Shown: in pieces, positions 7,684-15,427 of the stretch
Layout of the letters: every line of letters begins with the position of its first letter
Numbering within the stretch: position 1 is the first letter of the stretch
Notes under the pieces: model-generated
What the model was told of the DNA's origin: nothing
The model's input: the letters and a program-made list of their open reading frames with translations, nothing else
The model's database searches: none
Made by a program: the position numbers and the translations under genes
From: JBDREF01 sp043820045
Lineage (GTDB): Bacteria; Planctomycetota; Phycisphaerae; Sedimentisphaerales; Anaerobacaceae
Assembly (NCBI GenBank): GCA_043820045.1
Contig: JBDREF010000374.1
Location: 1 to 24,400 of the forward strand
DNA length: 24,400 nucleotides
Reading direction: 5' to 3'

Positions 7684-7699
7684 CAGAGTAAGCTTCTAA
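7622..7699 (+). CDS. Possible 25-residue leader peptide ORF
   Basis: An ATG at 7622 has GAGG (7613-7616) five bases upstream, a better ribosome site than that of cobA-hemD itself. The frame runs 25 codons through the last two hairpins of the leader and stops at TAA 7697-7699, 12 bp before the cobA-hemD start. Six of the 25 residues are Phe, but the run near the end (QFFF) simply follows from the T tract. If translated, the ribosome would disrupt the terminator-like stem, so it could act as a sensing leader ORF. It may also be chance; no homology is recognised. Confidence 0.3.
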   Translation: MYLQRTAFLVFENVVNSQFFFRVSF

Positions 7700-7711
7700 A
7701 TTGGGACAAGA

Positions 7712-9124
7712 ATGTCAAAGGGAAAAGTTTATCTCGTAGGAGCAGGACCGGGCGATGTCGAGCTGATTACGGTAAAGGGCTATGAGCTTATCCGTCAGGC
7801 CGACGTAATTCTTCATGATCACCTCATTCCGGTCGAGCTGCTGCAATTGGCGCGGGCCGACGCCGAGGTAATATCGGTTGGCAAATTCGCCAGCAAGCAT
7901 ACGATGTCGCAGGACGGGATAAACGCGCTGCTAATAGAAAAGGCCGGCGGCCACAAAATGGTTCTTCGGCTCAAAGGCGGCGACCCGTTTCTCTTTGGCC
8001 GGGGCGGCGAGGAAGTCGAAGCCTGTGTCGAAGCGGGAGTGGATTTTGAAGTCGTGCCGGGCATCACCAGCGCGTTGGCTGTCCCGTCGTATGCCGGAAT
8101 CCCGCCGACGCATCGCGACTTTACACCCAACATCGCCATAGTGACGGGACATCGCCGGGACGAAAAGGAGATCGAAATCCCCAAAGCCGGCACTATTGTG
8201 TTTCTGATGGGCGTGAGCAACATCAAGAAGATTACCGGCGCTTTGCTCAAGGCCGGGTGGTCCCCGCAGACAAAAATCGCCGCTGTTGAAAGAGGCACCC
8301 TTTACAACCAACGAGTTATTACCGGTGTGCTCGAGAGCTTCGTTCAGACTGTTGAAGAGGCGCGCCTGGGCACGCCTGCAATTTTCATAGTCGGCAAGGT
8401 TGTAGAGCTGCACGAGAAACTGAACTGGTTCGGCAGAAAACCGAGAGTTCTCGTTCTCGGCACACATCCCGAAAAATACAGGCACCTCGGCACAATCGTT
8501 CATCGGCCGATAGTCAAATGCGTGGGGCTGGAAGATTTTTCACAACTTGACGAGGCGATAAAACGGCTTGAAACATTCGAATGGATAATATTTACAAGCG
8601 CCAACGGCGCAAGGTTCTTCTTCGAACGGCTGCAACTGAGCGGCTGCGATTCGAGAGCACTCGCACGCGCCAAAGTCGCCGCCATCGGCAAAACCACTGC
8701 ACGGCATCTGACGGACTTCGGCATTGTGGCCGACTTGGTGCCGGATCGAGAATCCAGCGCCGGCCTTCTCGAAAAATTCAGCGCGCTTGAGATGAAGAAC
8801 AAAACAGTGCTACTGCCTCAGGCGGTGGATGCTTCTCGCGAATTGCCCGAGGGACTGGCCGCTCTCGGCGCAGCGGTCGAAGAAGTTCCCGCGTACGTGA
8901 CCGTTGAGATAGAGCCGGACGACGTCGATTTCGAGTACATCGACGAGATTCTTTTTACGAGCGGTTCCACGGTGCGAGCATTTGTGAAGAAGTTTGGCCA
9001 AGTGCCGCCGCATATCAAAGCATATTGTCTTGGCCCTCCGACGCAAAAACAGGCGCGGGAACACGGGATCGAAGCGGAGATCCTGCCGCAGCAAGACAGT
9101 CCGCAAGCAAAGGGAGACAAATGA
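7712..9124 (+). CDS. cobA-hemD: Uroporphyrinogen-III C-methyltransferase / uroporphyrinogen-III synthase fusion
   Basis: The 470-residue protein joins two successive tetrapyrrole enzymes. Residues 1-245 are the SAM-dependent methyltransferase (SUMT) that makes precorrin-2: VYLVGAGPGDVELIT at the N-terminus, LRLKGGDPFLFGRGGEE at about 86-101, and VVPGITSA at about 114-121. Residues about 250-460 are uroporphyrinogen-III synthase, with IIFTSANGARFFFERL and DEILFTSGSTVRAFVKKF as typical stretches. The pair directs flux into siroheme, the substrate of the Ahb pathway encoded on both sides. The start codon has a poor ribosome site (GGGAC), and the preceding leader is highly structured. Its stop overlaps the hemL start (ATGA). 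Confidence 0.95.
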   Translation: MSKGKVYLVGAGPGDVELITVKGYELIRQADVILHDHLIPVELLQLARADAEVISVGKFASKHTMSQDGINALLIEKAGGHKMVLRLKGGDPFLFGRGGEEVEACVEAGVDFEVVPGITSALAVPSYAGIPPTHRDFTPNIAIVTGHRRDEKEIEIPKAGTIVFLMGVSNIKKITGALLKAGWSPQTKIAAVERGTLYNQRVITGVLESFVQTVEEARLGTPAIFIVGKVVELHEKLNWFGRKPRVLVLGTHPEKYRHLGTIVHRPIVKCVGLEDFSQLDEAIKRLETFEWIIFTSANGARFFFERLQLSGCDSRALARAKVAAIGKTTARHLTDFGIVADLVPDRESSAGLLEKFSALEMKNKTVLLPQAVDASRELPEGLAALGAAVEEVPAYVTVEIEPDDVDFEYIDEILFTSGSTVRAFVKKFGQVPPHIKAYCLGPPTQKQAREHGIEAEILPQQDSPQAKGDK

Positions 9125-10401
9125 CCACGTTTCAGAAAAGCAAGAAGCTGTTTCAGGATGCAATGAAGGTAATACCCGGCGGGGTCAACAGCCCCGTTCG
9201 CGCATTCAAGGCTGTCGGCCCTAACCCGATATTCATCGACAAGGCCAAAGGCGCATACCTGTACGATGCCGACGGCAATAAATATATTGACTATTGTCTT
9301 TCCTGGGGCCCTATGATTCTCGGCCACGCGCAGCCCAAGGTTCTCGATCAAGTCAGGAAAGTCATGGCAAAGGGAACGAGCTTCGGCATACCCACCGAGC
9401 TTGAAACGCACCTTGCCAAAATGATTGTCCAGGCAATCGACTCGGTCGAAAAGGTCCGCCTGGTCAGCTCCGGCACCGAAGCTGTCATGACCGCGATTCG
9501 CCTCGCTCGGGGCTTCACGGGGCGGGACAAGATCGTAAAGTTCATCGGCTGTTACCACGGCCACGTGGATCACATGCTGGTGCAGGCCGGCTCCGGAGCC
9601 ACAACGCTCGGCTCGCCGAGCAGCCCGGGCGTTCCCAAAGACTTCACAAAGCACACTATTCTTTTGCCCTATAACAATACTGATATGCTCGAAAAAGCAT
9701 TCAAAAAGCATCGCCGCCAAATCGCCGCGGTCATAGTCGAGCCAATAGCGGGCAACATGGGAGTGGTGCCGCCGCAAAAAGACTTTTTGAAAACAATCAG
9801 AAAGTTATGTACCAGTAACGGCAGCATATTGATATTCGATGAAGTAATCACCGGTTTCAGAATCAAATACGGATGCGTCCAGGACATCTTCGGCGTCAAA
9901 GCTGATTTGACTTGCCTGGGCAAGATAATCGGCGGCGGATTTCCAATTGGCGCCTGCGGAGGCAAGGCAAAGGTGATGGATAACCTGGCGCCGACCGGCC
10001 GGATATACCAGGCCGGCACGCTTTCCGGAAATCCTGTCTGCGTTGCCGCCGGTATAGCGACGTTGAACCTGCTCAAATCGAAAAAAATATATGGCGGTCT
10101 GGAGCGTGCAGCCGGGAAGCTCTGCGACGGTATCCGGGAAACATTGGCTGAACGCGGCATTGCGCACACTATTAACCGTGTTGGATCGATGTTCACGGTA
10201 TTTTTCAATCCGGGGCCTGTGACCGACTATGCTACCGCCGTCAAGTCCGATACAGCAGCGTATGCCGAATTTCACAAGGCGATGCTGAGGGAAGGCATTT
10301 ACCTGCCGCCTTCTCAATTCGAGGCATGGTTTGTTTCTGTTGAGCACAAACAGAAGGATATTGAAAGAACACTCGCTGCCGTTCGAAAAACCGGATTGTG
10401 A
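9121..10401 (+). CDS. hemL: Glutamate-1-semialdehyde 2,1-aminomutase
   Basis: HemL is the PLP enzyme that converts glutamate-1-semialdehyde to 5-aminolevulinate, the second step of the C5 pathway after HemA. The 426-residue protein starts at the ATG overlapping the cobA-hemD stop, with GGGAG four bases upstream; a longer in-frame start at 9025 has no such support. Signatures are PGGVNSPVRAF (19-29), SSGTEAVMTAIRLAR (117-130), the Asp of the PLP pocket in LIFDEVITGFR (D240) and the Schiff-base Lys K268 in LTCLGKIIGGGFPIG, followed by AGTLSGNP. Length is normal for the family. It forms an operon with cobA-hemD and ends 52 bp before the convergent Rrf2 gene. Confidence 0.97.
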   Translation: MTTFQKSKKLFQDAMKVIPGGVNSPVRAFKAVGPNPIFIDKAKGAYLYDADGNKYIDYCLSWGPMILGHAQPKVLDQVRKVMAKGTSFGIPTELETHLAKMIVQAIDSVEKVRLVSSGTEAVMTAIRLARGFTGRDKIVKFIGCYHGHVDHMLVQAGSGATTLGSPSSPGVPKDFTKHTILLPYNNTDMLEKAFKKHRRQIAAVIVEPIAGNMGVVPPQKDFLKTIRKLCTSNGSILIFDEVITGFRIKYGCVQDIFGVKADLTCLGKIIGGGFPIGACGGKAKVMDNLAPTGRIYQAGTLSGNPVCVAAGIATLNLLKSKKIYGGLERAAGKLCDGIRETLAERGIAHTINRVGSMFTVFFNPGPVTDYATAVKSDTAAYAEFHKAMLREGIYLPPSQFEAWFVSVEHKQKDIERTLAAVRKTGL

Positions 10402-10453
10402 TAGTCGCGACCCGGAAAAGGGCTTCGAGCAGCCTGAAAGGTGTGTGGATATT

Positions 10454-10954
10454 CTATGGTGTTGCCGGCGCCAGCTTGGCGGGCGCTGCCTTATGTCCGG
10501 ATATCGGGTCGGAAAGCGATTCGGACAAACTGAGGAAACGATGATCCGGGTGGGTCCACGCAGCGGATGCCACGGTTGTCGCCCCGAGCAACTCTTTGAT
10601 TTGTCTTGTGGCTTCTACCCAGATCGCAAAAATGCGGCAATTCTCGGTCGTTCCGCCGCATTCACAATGCTTCAGGAAGCAATCATCGAACAACTGGCTG
10701 CCTTCGACGACCTCAAACAGCTCGAGCAGGCTGATGTCTTCGGGCGGTCTGGCAAAAACATATCCTCTTTTTCTGCCTCTGACCGCCTTGACGATGCCGG
10801 CCCTGACGAGCTGCTGGAATATCTTGGCAAGATAGTCGGACGGAATTCCCTCTGCTTTGGCGACAGTGGCGGTTGTGGCCGGCAACTGTGTGTTATGCCT
10901 GACCATGTACATCAAAGCATGTAAAGCATAAGCTGTAGATTTTGTAGCTTTCAT
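10454..10954 (-). CDS. Rrf2-family regulator with four-cysteine Fe-S motif
   Basis: This 166-residue protein has an N-terminal winged helix (STAYALHALMYMV, then IPSDYLAKIFQQLVRAGIVKAVRGRKRGYVFARPPEDISLLELFEVVEG), the hallmark of Rrf2 regulators such as IscR and NsrR. Four cysteines follow at C92, C97, C99 and C106 (CFLKHCEC, then ENCRIF), in the region where such proteins bind a 2Fe-2S or 4Fe-4S cluster. The last 40 residues (about 125-166) are an Ala/Pro/Ser-rich tail with no recognised fold. GGAG lies eight bases before the ATG. It is convergent with hemL and probably senses iron-sulfur status, NO or redox; control of the heme genes is inference. It ends with TAG. Confidence 0.9.
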   Translation of the reverse strand: MKATKSTAYALHALMYMVRHNTQLPATTATVAKAEGIPSDYLAKIFQQLVRAGIVKAVRGRKRGYVFARPPEDISLLELFEVVEGSQLFDDCFLKHCECGGTTENCRIFAIWVEATRQIKELLGATTVASAAWTHPDHRFLSLSESLSDPISGHKAAPAKLAPATP

Positions 10955-11426
10955 CTTCTTGTCTCCAAAATCTTCGCCCGAGCCTGACTAATCAGGAAGA
11001 TGCCGGTTCGTTCCTGATGATTTCATTCACAGTGCCTAACTTTCCATCCTCGTATTTCTGACAACTTCGGTCAGCGTAGGTCGGTCTTTACGTCTCATAT
11101 CCAATTTCGTGTGCAATTGGTGTGCCTGACCATGGTCTTCCGGCCTCGACAGGGTGATATCCCCTGTTGATGGCTTGATAATAGTGTTTTGAAAGGCAAT
11201 ATTTGAGAAAAAAACTGCCCGTAATGAACAATATAGGACCAATCACTCCCAATCGCGAGGCGCAAGACGCCTTAAATTCCCAGAAGCGAGAAAATGGGAT
11301 GTTTGTAGCCTTATTGTTCTGAAGGATTCGAACAGGATGGGACGGATGGACTCCGAACCCCTGTCTTACGGCAGAAGTCGACCTGAACTTTGGCTTTTTC
11401 GCACCCGGGAATCGGTCCCGAATTCT
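10955..11426. other. Palindrome-rich region upstream of the Rrf2 gene
   Basis: This 472-bp stretch has no supported gene. Near the Rrf2 start it holds the inverted repeat listed separately. Farther out are CCAATT/AATTGG (11101-11106, 11115-11120), the perfect palindrome GACCATGGTC (11128-11137), ACAGGG/CCCTGT (11149-11154, 11162-11167) and AGGCG-CAAGA-CGCCT (11258-11272). None has a clear T tract placed to terminate the NtrC-type gene that ends at 11427. Confidence 0.45.
10991..11018 (-). promoter_or_regulatory. Inverted repeat upstream of the Rrf2 gene, possible autoregulatory operator
   Basis: ATCAGGAA (10991-10998) and TTCCTGAT (11011-11018) form an exact 8-bp inverted repeat with a 12-bp spacer, starting 37 bp upstream of the Rrf2 start codon. 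The left arm also shares TCAGG with a nested repeat CCTGA-CTAA-TCAGG (10983-10996). Rrf2 regulators often repress their own gene from such sites, so autoregulation is a fair guess. No -10/-35 pair was convincing here. Confidence 0.4.
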
Positions 11427-12848
11427 TCAATCAGGAGTTATTTCTTCGTCCATAACGGCCTGGCCCACAGCTATGTCTTTCGCCGTACGTCTGTGTTTCT
11501 GATAGTCGATCTCAAGCTCGTCAATCTTGCGGTACAGACTCGACAGTCCGACATTCAATGCCCTGGCGGCCTCAATCTTGTTCCAATCGTGCTTGTCCAG
11601 GACGCGGCGAATATGCTCCCTCTCGTATGTTCTGATGGCCTCGCGAAGGCTTTCGTCCTCTTTGCTCAACGCCATCGCGTTGGAACCCAGCAAGCCGATA
11701 TCGGATATCTTTATCACGTCGTCTTCGGCGAATATCACGGCTCGCTCAATCACGTTCTGCAGCTCTCTAATGTTGCCCTTCCAGTCGTAGTTCATGAGCA
11801 GACGCATGACCGCGTCACTGACCCCGATGCACTGCTTGCCCATCTCAGAGTTGTACTTCTTTATGAAATGTTCCACCAGCAGTGGAATATCTTCTCTTCT
11901 TTCACGAAGCGGGGGAAGATGAATGCCCACGACGTTCAACCTGTAGTACAGGTCCTCTCTGAAAAGCCCGGCTTTGATCTCTTCCGGCAGGTCTTTGTTG
12001 GTGGCGGCTATCAGCCGCAGATCGATTTCAACAGGGGTCGTCGAGCCTATGGGTGTAATCTGTCTGTGTTCCACCGCCCGGAGGAGTTTTACCTGACAGC
12101 TCGTAGGCATATGGCCGATCTCATCCAGAAACAGAGTCCCGCCGCACGCGCTTTCGAACAGCCCTTTCTTATCCCGAATGGCCGAGGTGAAGCTGCCTTT
12201 CTTATGCCCGAACAGCTCGCTTTCGAGCAGGCTCTCGGGTATCGCGCTGCAGTTGATTGCGAGGAAGCGCCGGCCGTTCTGAGAACCCAAAGTGTGTATG
12301 GCCCGGGCGACTAATTCCTTTCCGGTGCCACTCTTGCCGGTTATCAGCACATTGCTCTTGGTGGGAGCCACCTTCCTGATCATCTCGAATACCTGCTGCA
12401 TCGGCGACGACTGGCCCACGATCTGTCCGATATCGAACCGGCTGCTCAGCTCCTGTTTAAGCTGGTCATTTTCCTCCCGCAGTTCCAGATACCGAATGTT
12501 CTGGCGGATTTTCGTCAGGATTTCGTCCATTACGACCGGCTTCATCACATAATCGCTGGCTCCGAGCTTTATTGCCTCGACGGCCATCTCGACCGTGCCG
12601 TAAGCCGTTATCATTATCACGCGTGTCTCCGGCCTTATTCGCATTATCTCGCGCAGTACCTTTATACCGTCCACTCCGGGCATTCGGATATCCAGTATTG
12701 CCACGGCATAGGGTCGTTTCATAATGGCGTCTATGGCATCTCGCCCATTGTCGACTGCTTTAACCGACATGCCTTCTTCACAGAGCACCTTCGCAAAGGT
12801 ATCCCTGAAAGTTGCTTCATCATCCGCCAACAATATTTCTCTATTCAT
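11427..12848 (-). CDS. NtrC-family sigma-54-dependent response regulator
   Basis: The 473-residue protein has the full three-domain layout. The receiver (about 1-120) has phosphoacceptor D53 (AILDIRMPG), T81 and K103. The AAA+ domain (about 140-375) has Walker A GKSGTGKE (171-178) and Walker B GGTLFLDEIG (236-245). The C-terminal FIS-type helix-turn-helix includes NKIEAARALNVGLSSLYRKI. The sigma-54 contact loop reads GSFTSA (218-223) where GAFTGA is usual; the key Phe and Thr remain. The ATG at 12848 is preferred to a TTG at 12872 because AGAGG lies eight bases upstream. It follows its kinase by 90 bp. Target genes cannot be named, and no good sigma-54 promoter was found in the window. Confidence 0.95.
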   Translation of the reverse strand: MNREILLADDEATFRDTFAKVLCEEGMSVKAVDNGRDAIDAIMKRPYAVAILDIRMPGVDGIKVLREIMRIRPETRVIMITAYGTVEMAVEAIKLGASDYVMKPVVMDEILTKIRQNIRYLELREENDQLKQELSSRFDIGQIVGQSSPMQQVFEMIRKVAPTKSNVLITGKSGTGKELVARAIHTLGSQNGRRFLAINCSAIPESLLESELFGHKKGSFTSAIRDKKGLFESACGGTLFLDEIGHMPTSCQVKLLRAVEHRQITPIGSTTPVEIDLRLIAATNKDLPEEIKAGLFREDLYYRLNVVGIHLPPLRERREDIPLLVEHFIKKYNSEMGKQCIGVSDAVMRLLMNYDWKGNIRELQNVIERAVIFAEDDVIKISDIGLLGSNAMALSKEDESLREAIRTYEREHIRRVLDKHDWNKIEAARALNVGLSSLYRKIDELEIDYQKHRRTAKDIAVGQAVMDEEITPD

Positions 12849-12938
12849 TGTCGTTACCTCTCTTTGCAGCAATTACCGGCGGTAACTGCTTCTTTCAACC
12901 TCAAAACTTTAACGAATTACGATTAACTTTCACATCTT

Positions 12939-14759
12939 TCATACGGCTTTGGCCTTCGGCGGCACGCTGCTTTCCGAACTATCTGCGCTAATCAGATCTT
13001 TCTTGGGCCTGAGGGGAATTCGAATTATCACTGTGGTGCCCTTGCCGGGCTCGGACTCCAGCTCGATTGTGCCGTCAACCTCTGTGATGAGATTGTAGCT
13101 GATGAAAAGTCCAAGGCCGGTTCCCTTGCCGATTTCCTTTGTGGTAAAGAATGACTCAAAAGCGCGCCGGCAGACTTCGGGGCTCATACCAATGCCCGTA
13201 TCACTGATTCGAATCTCGATCCCGCCGTCCTTGAATTCCCTCGTTATTTTCAGAATGTGTTCCTGCTCTTCCTGCTTTGCGTTGATCGCATCCAGAGCGT
13301 TGATGAAGATGTTCAGGAACACCTGCTCGAAATGCTGCGGGTTCAGCCATACCATCGGCAAATCAGGACTGGCAATGTTCCGGATCGCGACCGACTGTGC
13401 GCGCTTGTCAAAGTTGATGAGCGACAAAGTGTTGTCAATCAGCGAGTCGATGTCCGTCCATCTGTACTCGCTTGTCGCCGGCCGAGACAAGCTCAACATT
13501 CGCTTAAGGATATTTGAAATCCGGTTAACGTGGTATTGAATGACCAGCAAATGTTCCTTTTGTTCGTTGGCTGTAATCTTTCTGGCGAGATATTGCGCCA
13601 CCGAAGAGATACTTGCCAGTGGATTGCCTATCTCGTGAGCTATGCCCGTTGCCATCTGGCCTATGGCGACCATTTTTTCTCTCTGGGCCATTTCCACCCG
13701 CGACATCTTCAACATTTCGTTGATTTCCGTCACCTCTTCGGTTCGCTCCAGCAGGCTTTTGGCCAGCTTCCTGTGCTCGGTAAGGTCCTGCCCGACGATC
13801 ACGTATCCCAGTTTCTGTCCGTCTATACCTGCCACATGACAGCCCCTGGCCTCTATGTATCGCTGTTCGGGACCGTCGGTGTTGAATTCAATCCTGCCAA
13901 TCCCGCTTGCGTCACTATTGGCCAAAACACTCTTCATGTGCCCCGCCAGTGCGGGCATAAAGCTGTCGATTGAAGATTCGTTTGCACTGGTGCGGCCGCT
14001 TCTCTTCCACAGCTCGGCGGCAGGATTGCAGATCGCCACATTACCATCTGGGGTAACGAAAATCAGCCCTTCGGCCATTGCACTGATGACTGCCTCGAGC
14101 ACGTCCTTATTTCGTGCCGCCTCCAGCTCTTTTGCGGTCATTCGGGCTATGACGACTCTCGTCAAGTACTGCGCCAGCACCACGGTGGCGACGAACGCCG
14201 CAAAAGCGCCAAACACATATACGGGGTTCTTCCACAACCCGCCGACGGTGGCCAGGCGCAGCGGGTAGTACCGCAGCCAGGTCCCCCCGTATAGCTCGCG
14301 GATGGCCAGCAGGCCGTACAAGATGATGGCTGTCAGACCGACGGCAAACGACATGTTTCTTGGGAGGATTATCGTCGCCGTGATTATGGGAAAGATGTAG
14401 AACAGGAAACAAGGATTGGTCACTCCGCCTGAGAAGTACAGCACCGCGGTCAGCAACACCAAATCGGCTTCTACCTGGATCATTCCCAGCGTGGTTTCTT
14501 TCCGGCCGGCACTGCCGACGTTTTTGGTGGCTGCCCAGAAATAGTATATGTTCGTCAGGAGGAGCAGCCCGGCACAGATGTAGATTGGCACGGCCGTTTC
14601 AAGCACACGAAAGACGTGCGTTCCCCCCAGGCCGGCCGCCAACAGGCTCACGACGGCAATCCACCGGAGCCTTATCAGCCAGAATATGTGTTCGACGAGG
14701 GCTTCCCGGGTACACTGAACCGGGCTGTCGAACTCATTAAGCATGGCTCTCAGAGGCAT
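12939..14759 (-). CDS. Membrane-bound PAS sensor histidine kinase (NtrB type)
   Basis: The 606-residue kinase has about six membrane helices in residues 27-205, a PAS domain (about 220-330; LEAVISAMAEGLIFVTPDGNV begins it) and a short coiled-coil (about 330-360). The dimerisation/phosphoacceptor domain has H375 (GIAHEIGNPLASI). The ATP-binding domain has N487 (NIFINALDA), D520 (DTGIGM) and KGTGLGL (545-551). GGAG six bases before the ATG supports the start. It is the first gene of the pair with the NtrC-type regulator and surely phosphorylates it. The membrane domain lacks large external loops, so it likely senses something in the membrane or through PAS. It resembles the partial kinase at the left window edge. 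Confidence 0.95.
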   Translation of the reverse strand: MPLRAMLNEFDSPVQCTREALVEHIFWLIRLRWIAVVSLLAAGLGGTHVFRVLETAVPIYICAGLLLLTNIYYFWAATKNVGSAGRKETTLGMIQVEADLVLLTAVLYFSGGVTNPCFLFYIFPIITATIILPRNMSFAVGLTAIILYGLLAIRELYGGTWLRYYPLRLATVGGLWKNPVYVFGAFAAFVATVVLAQYLTRVVIARMTAKELEAARNKDVLEAVISAMAEGLIFVTPDGNVAICNPAAELWKRSGRTSANESSIDSFMPALAGHMKSVLANSDASGIGRIEFNTDGPEQRYIEARGCHVAGIDGQKLGYVIVGQDLTEHRKLAKSLLERTEEVTEINEMLKMSRVEMAQREKMVAIGQMATGIAHEIGNPLASISSVAQYLARKITANEQKEHLLVIQYHVNRISNILKRMLSLSRPATSEYRWTDIDSLIDNTLSLINFDKRAQSVAIRNIASPDLPMVWLNPQHFEQVFLNIFINALDAINAKQEEQEHILKITREFKDGGIEIRISDTGIGMSPEVCRRAFESFFTTKEIGKGTGLGLFISYNLITEVDGTIELESEPGKGTTVIIRIPLRPKKDLISADSSESSVPPKAKAV

Positions 14760-15427
14760 AATCTGCTCCGTATCTTACTCGGCGCATTCTCTTGCTCTGA
14801 GTTCAAAATTTCGAAGCATGTTTCCTGCATTTGCATTCTTTCCAGCGTGGCCCTACTGAAGCCTGTGATTTCCTTACTTGACGAAGTCGGCAGGGAAAAA
14901 CGCCCCAAATGCCATACCGCGAGCATCCAACCACGGTATGAATCGAAATACTCCCGGCCACGGCCAAATCAAGTGTTGCCTTCTTTGCTGCCGAGCGCAG
15001 CCATACCCATACCAATTGTCCATTGTGGTTACGAATACAAGGTAAACGCTGCAACCATCTGTGCAATCTGTACCCTGCTCCTCACAGTCAATATCGAACA
15101 CAGTCTCAGATTATCGAAGAGTCGGTACCACCAAACGAATATCAGCCATAAGTCTGGAGTCGCCGAAACAGGTTCCGGACTTTACCCCATTTGCCAATTC
15201 TCAATTTCGGCGCTCACCGCCTACAGTCATCCCGGTTCCCAGAACCCAACCAAACCTATAGTTTAACTTCACTTGGACAGCAATGCAATGAAAAATTCCC
15301 ACTTTTGAGAGAATTTTCAGCAAATTCGGCGCACTGAATGGCTGTTTTTGGCACTGAAATTCCAGAATCTGCCGCTACCGAGAGATTTCGCGGGCTTGGC
15401 CCGGCAAATAATAGAAACCGAAGGGGA
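14760..15427. other. Gene-free region between ahbC and the kinase gene
   Basis: No gene is supported in these 668 bp. The part next to ahbC is AT-rich, with overlapping inverted repeats built from one hexamer: AAAATTC (15292-15298), GAATTTT (15311-15317) and AAATTC (15322-15327). A small hairpin CGGGC-TTG-GCCCG lies at 15391-15403 but has no T tract on the minus strand, so it is a poor terminator for ahbC. The kinase promoter must lie in the lower part; I could not pick a convincing one. Confidence 0.4.

Noticed and set aside
11310..11420. tRNA-like stretches (GGATTCGAAC and a GGTTCGGAGTCC-like run on minus)
   Set aside because: The T-loop look is there, but the flanking stems do not pair and no cloverleaf or anticodon arm can be drawn.
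11337..12314. Long plus-strand open frame of 325 codons
   Set aside because: It is antisense to the well-supported NtrC-type gene and has no protein-like signature. The same applies to the long frames at 8818-9777 and 15338-16315.
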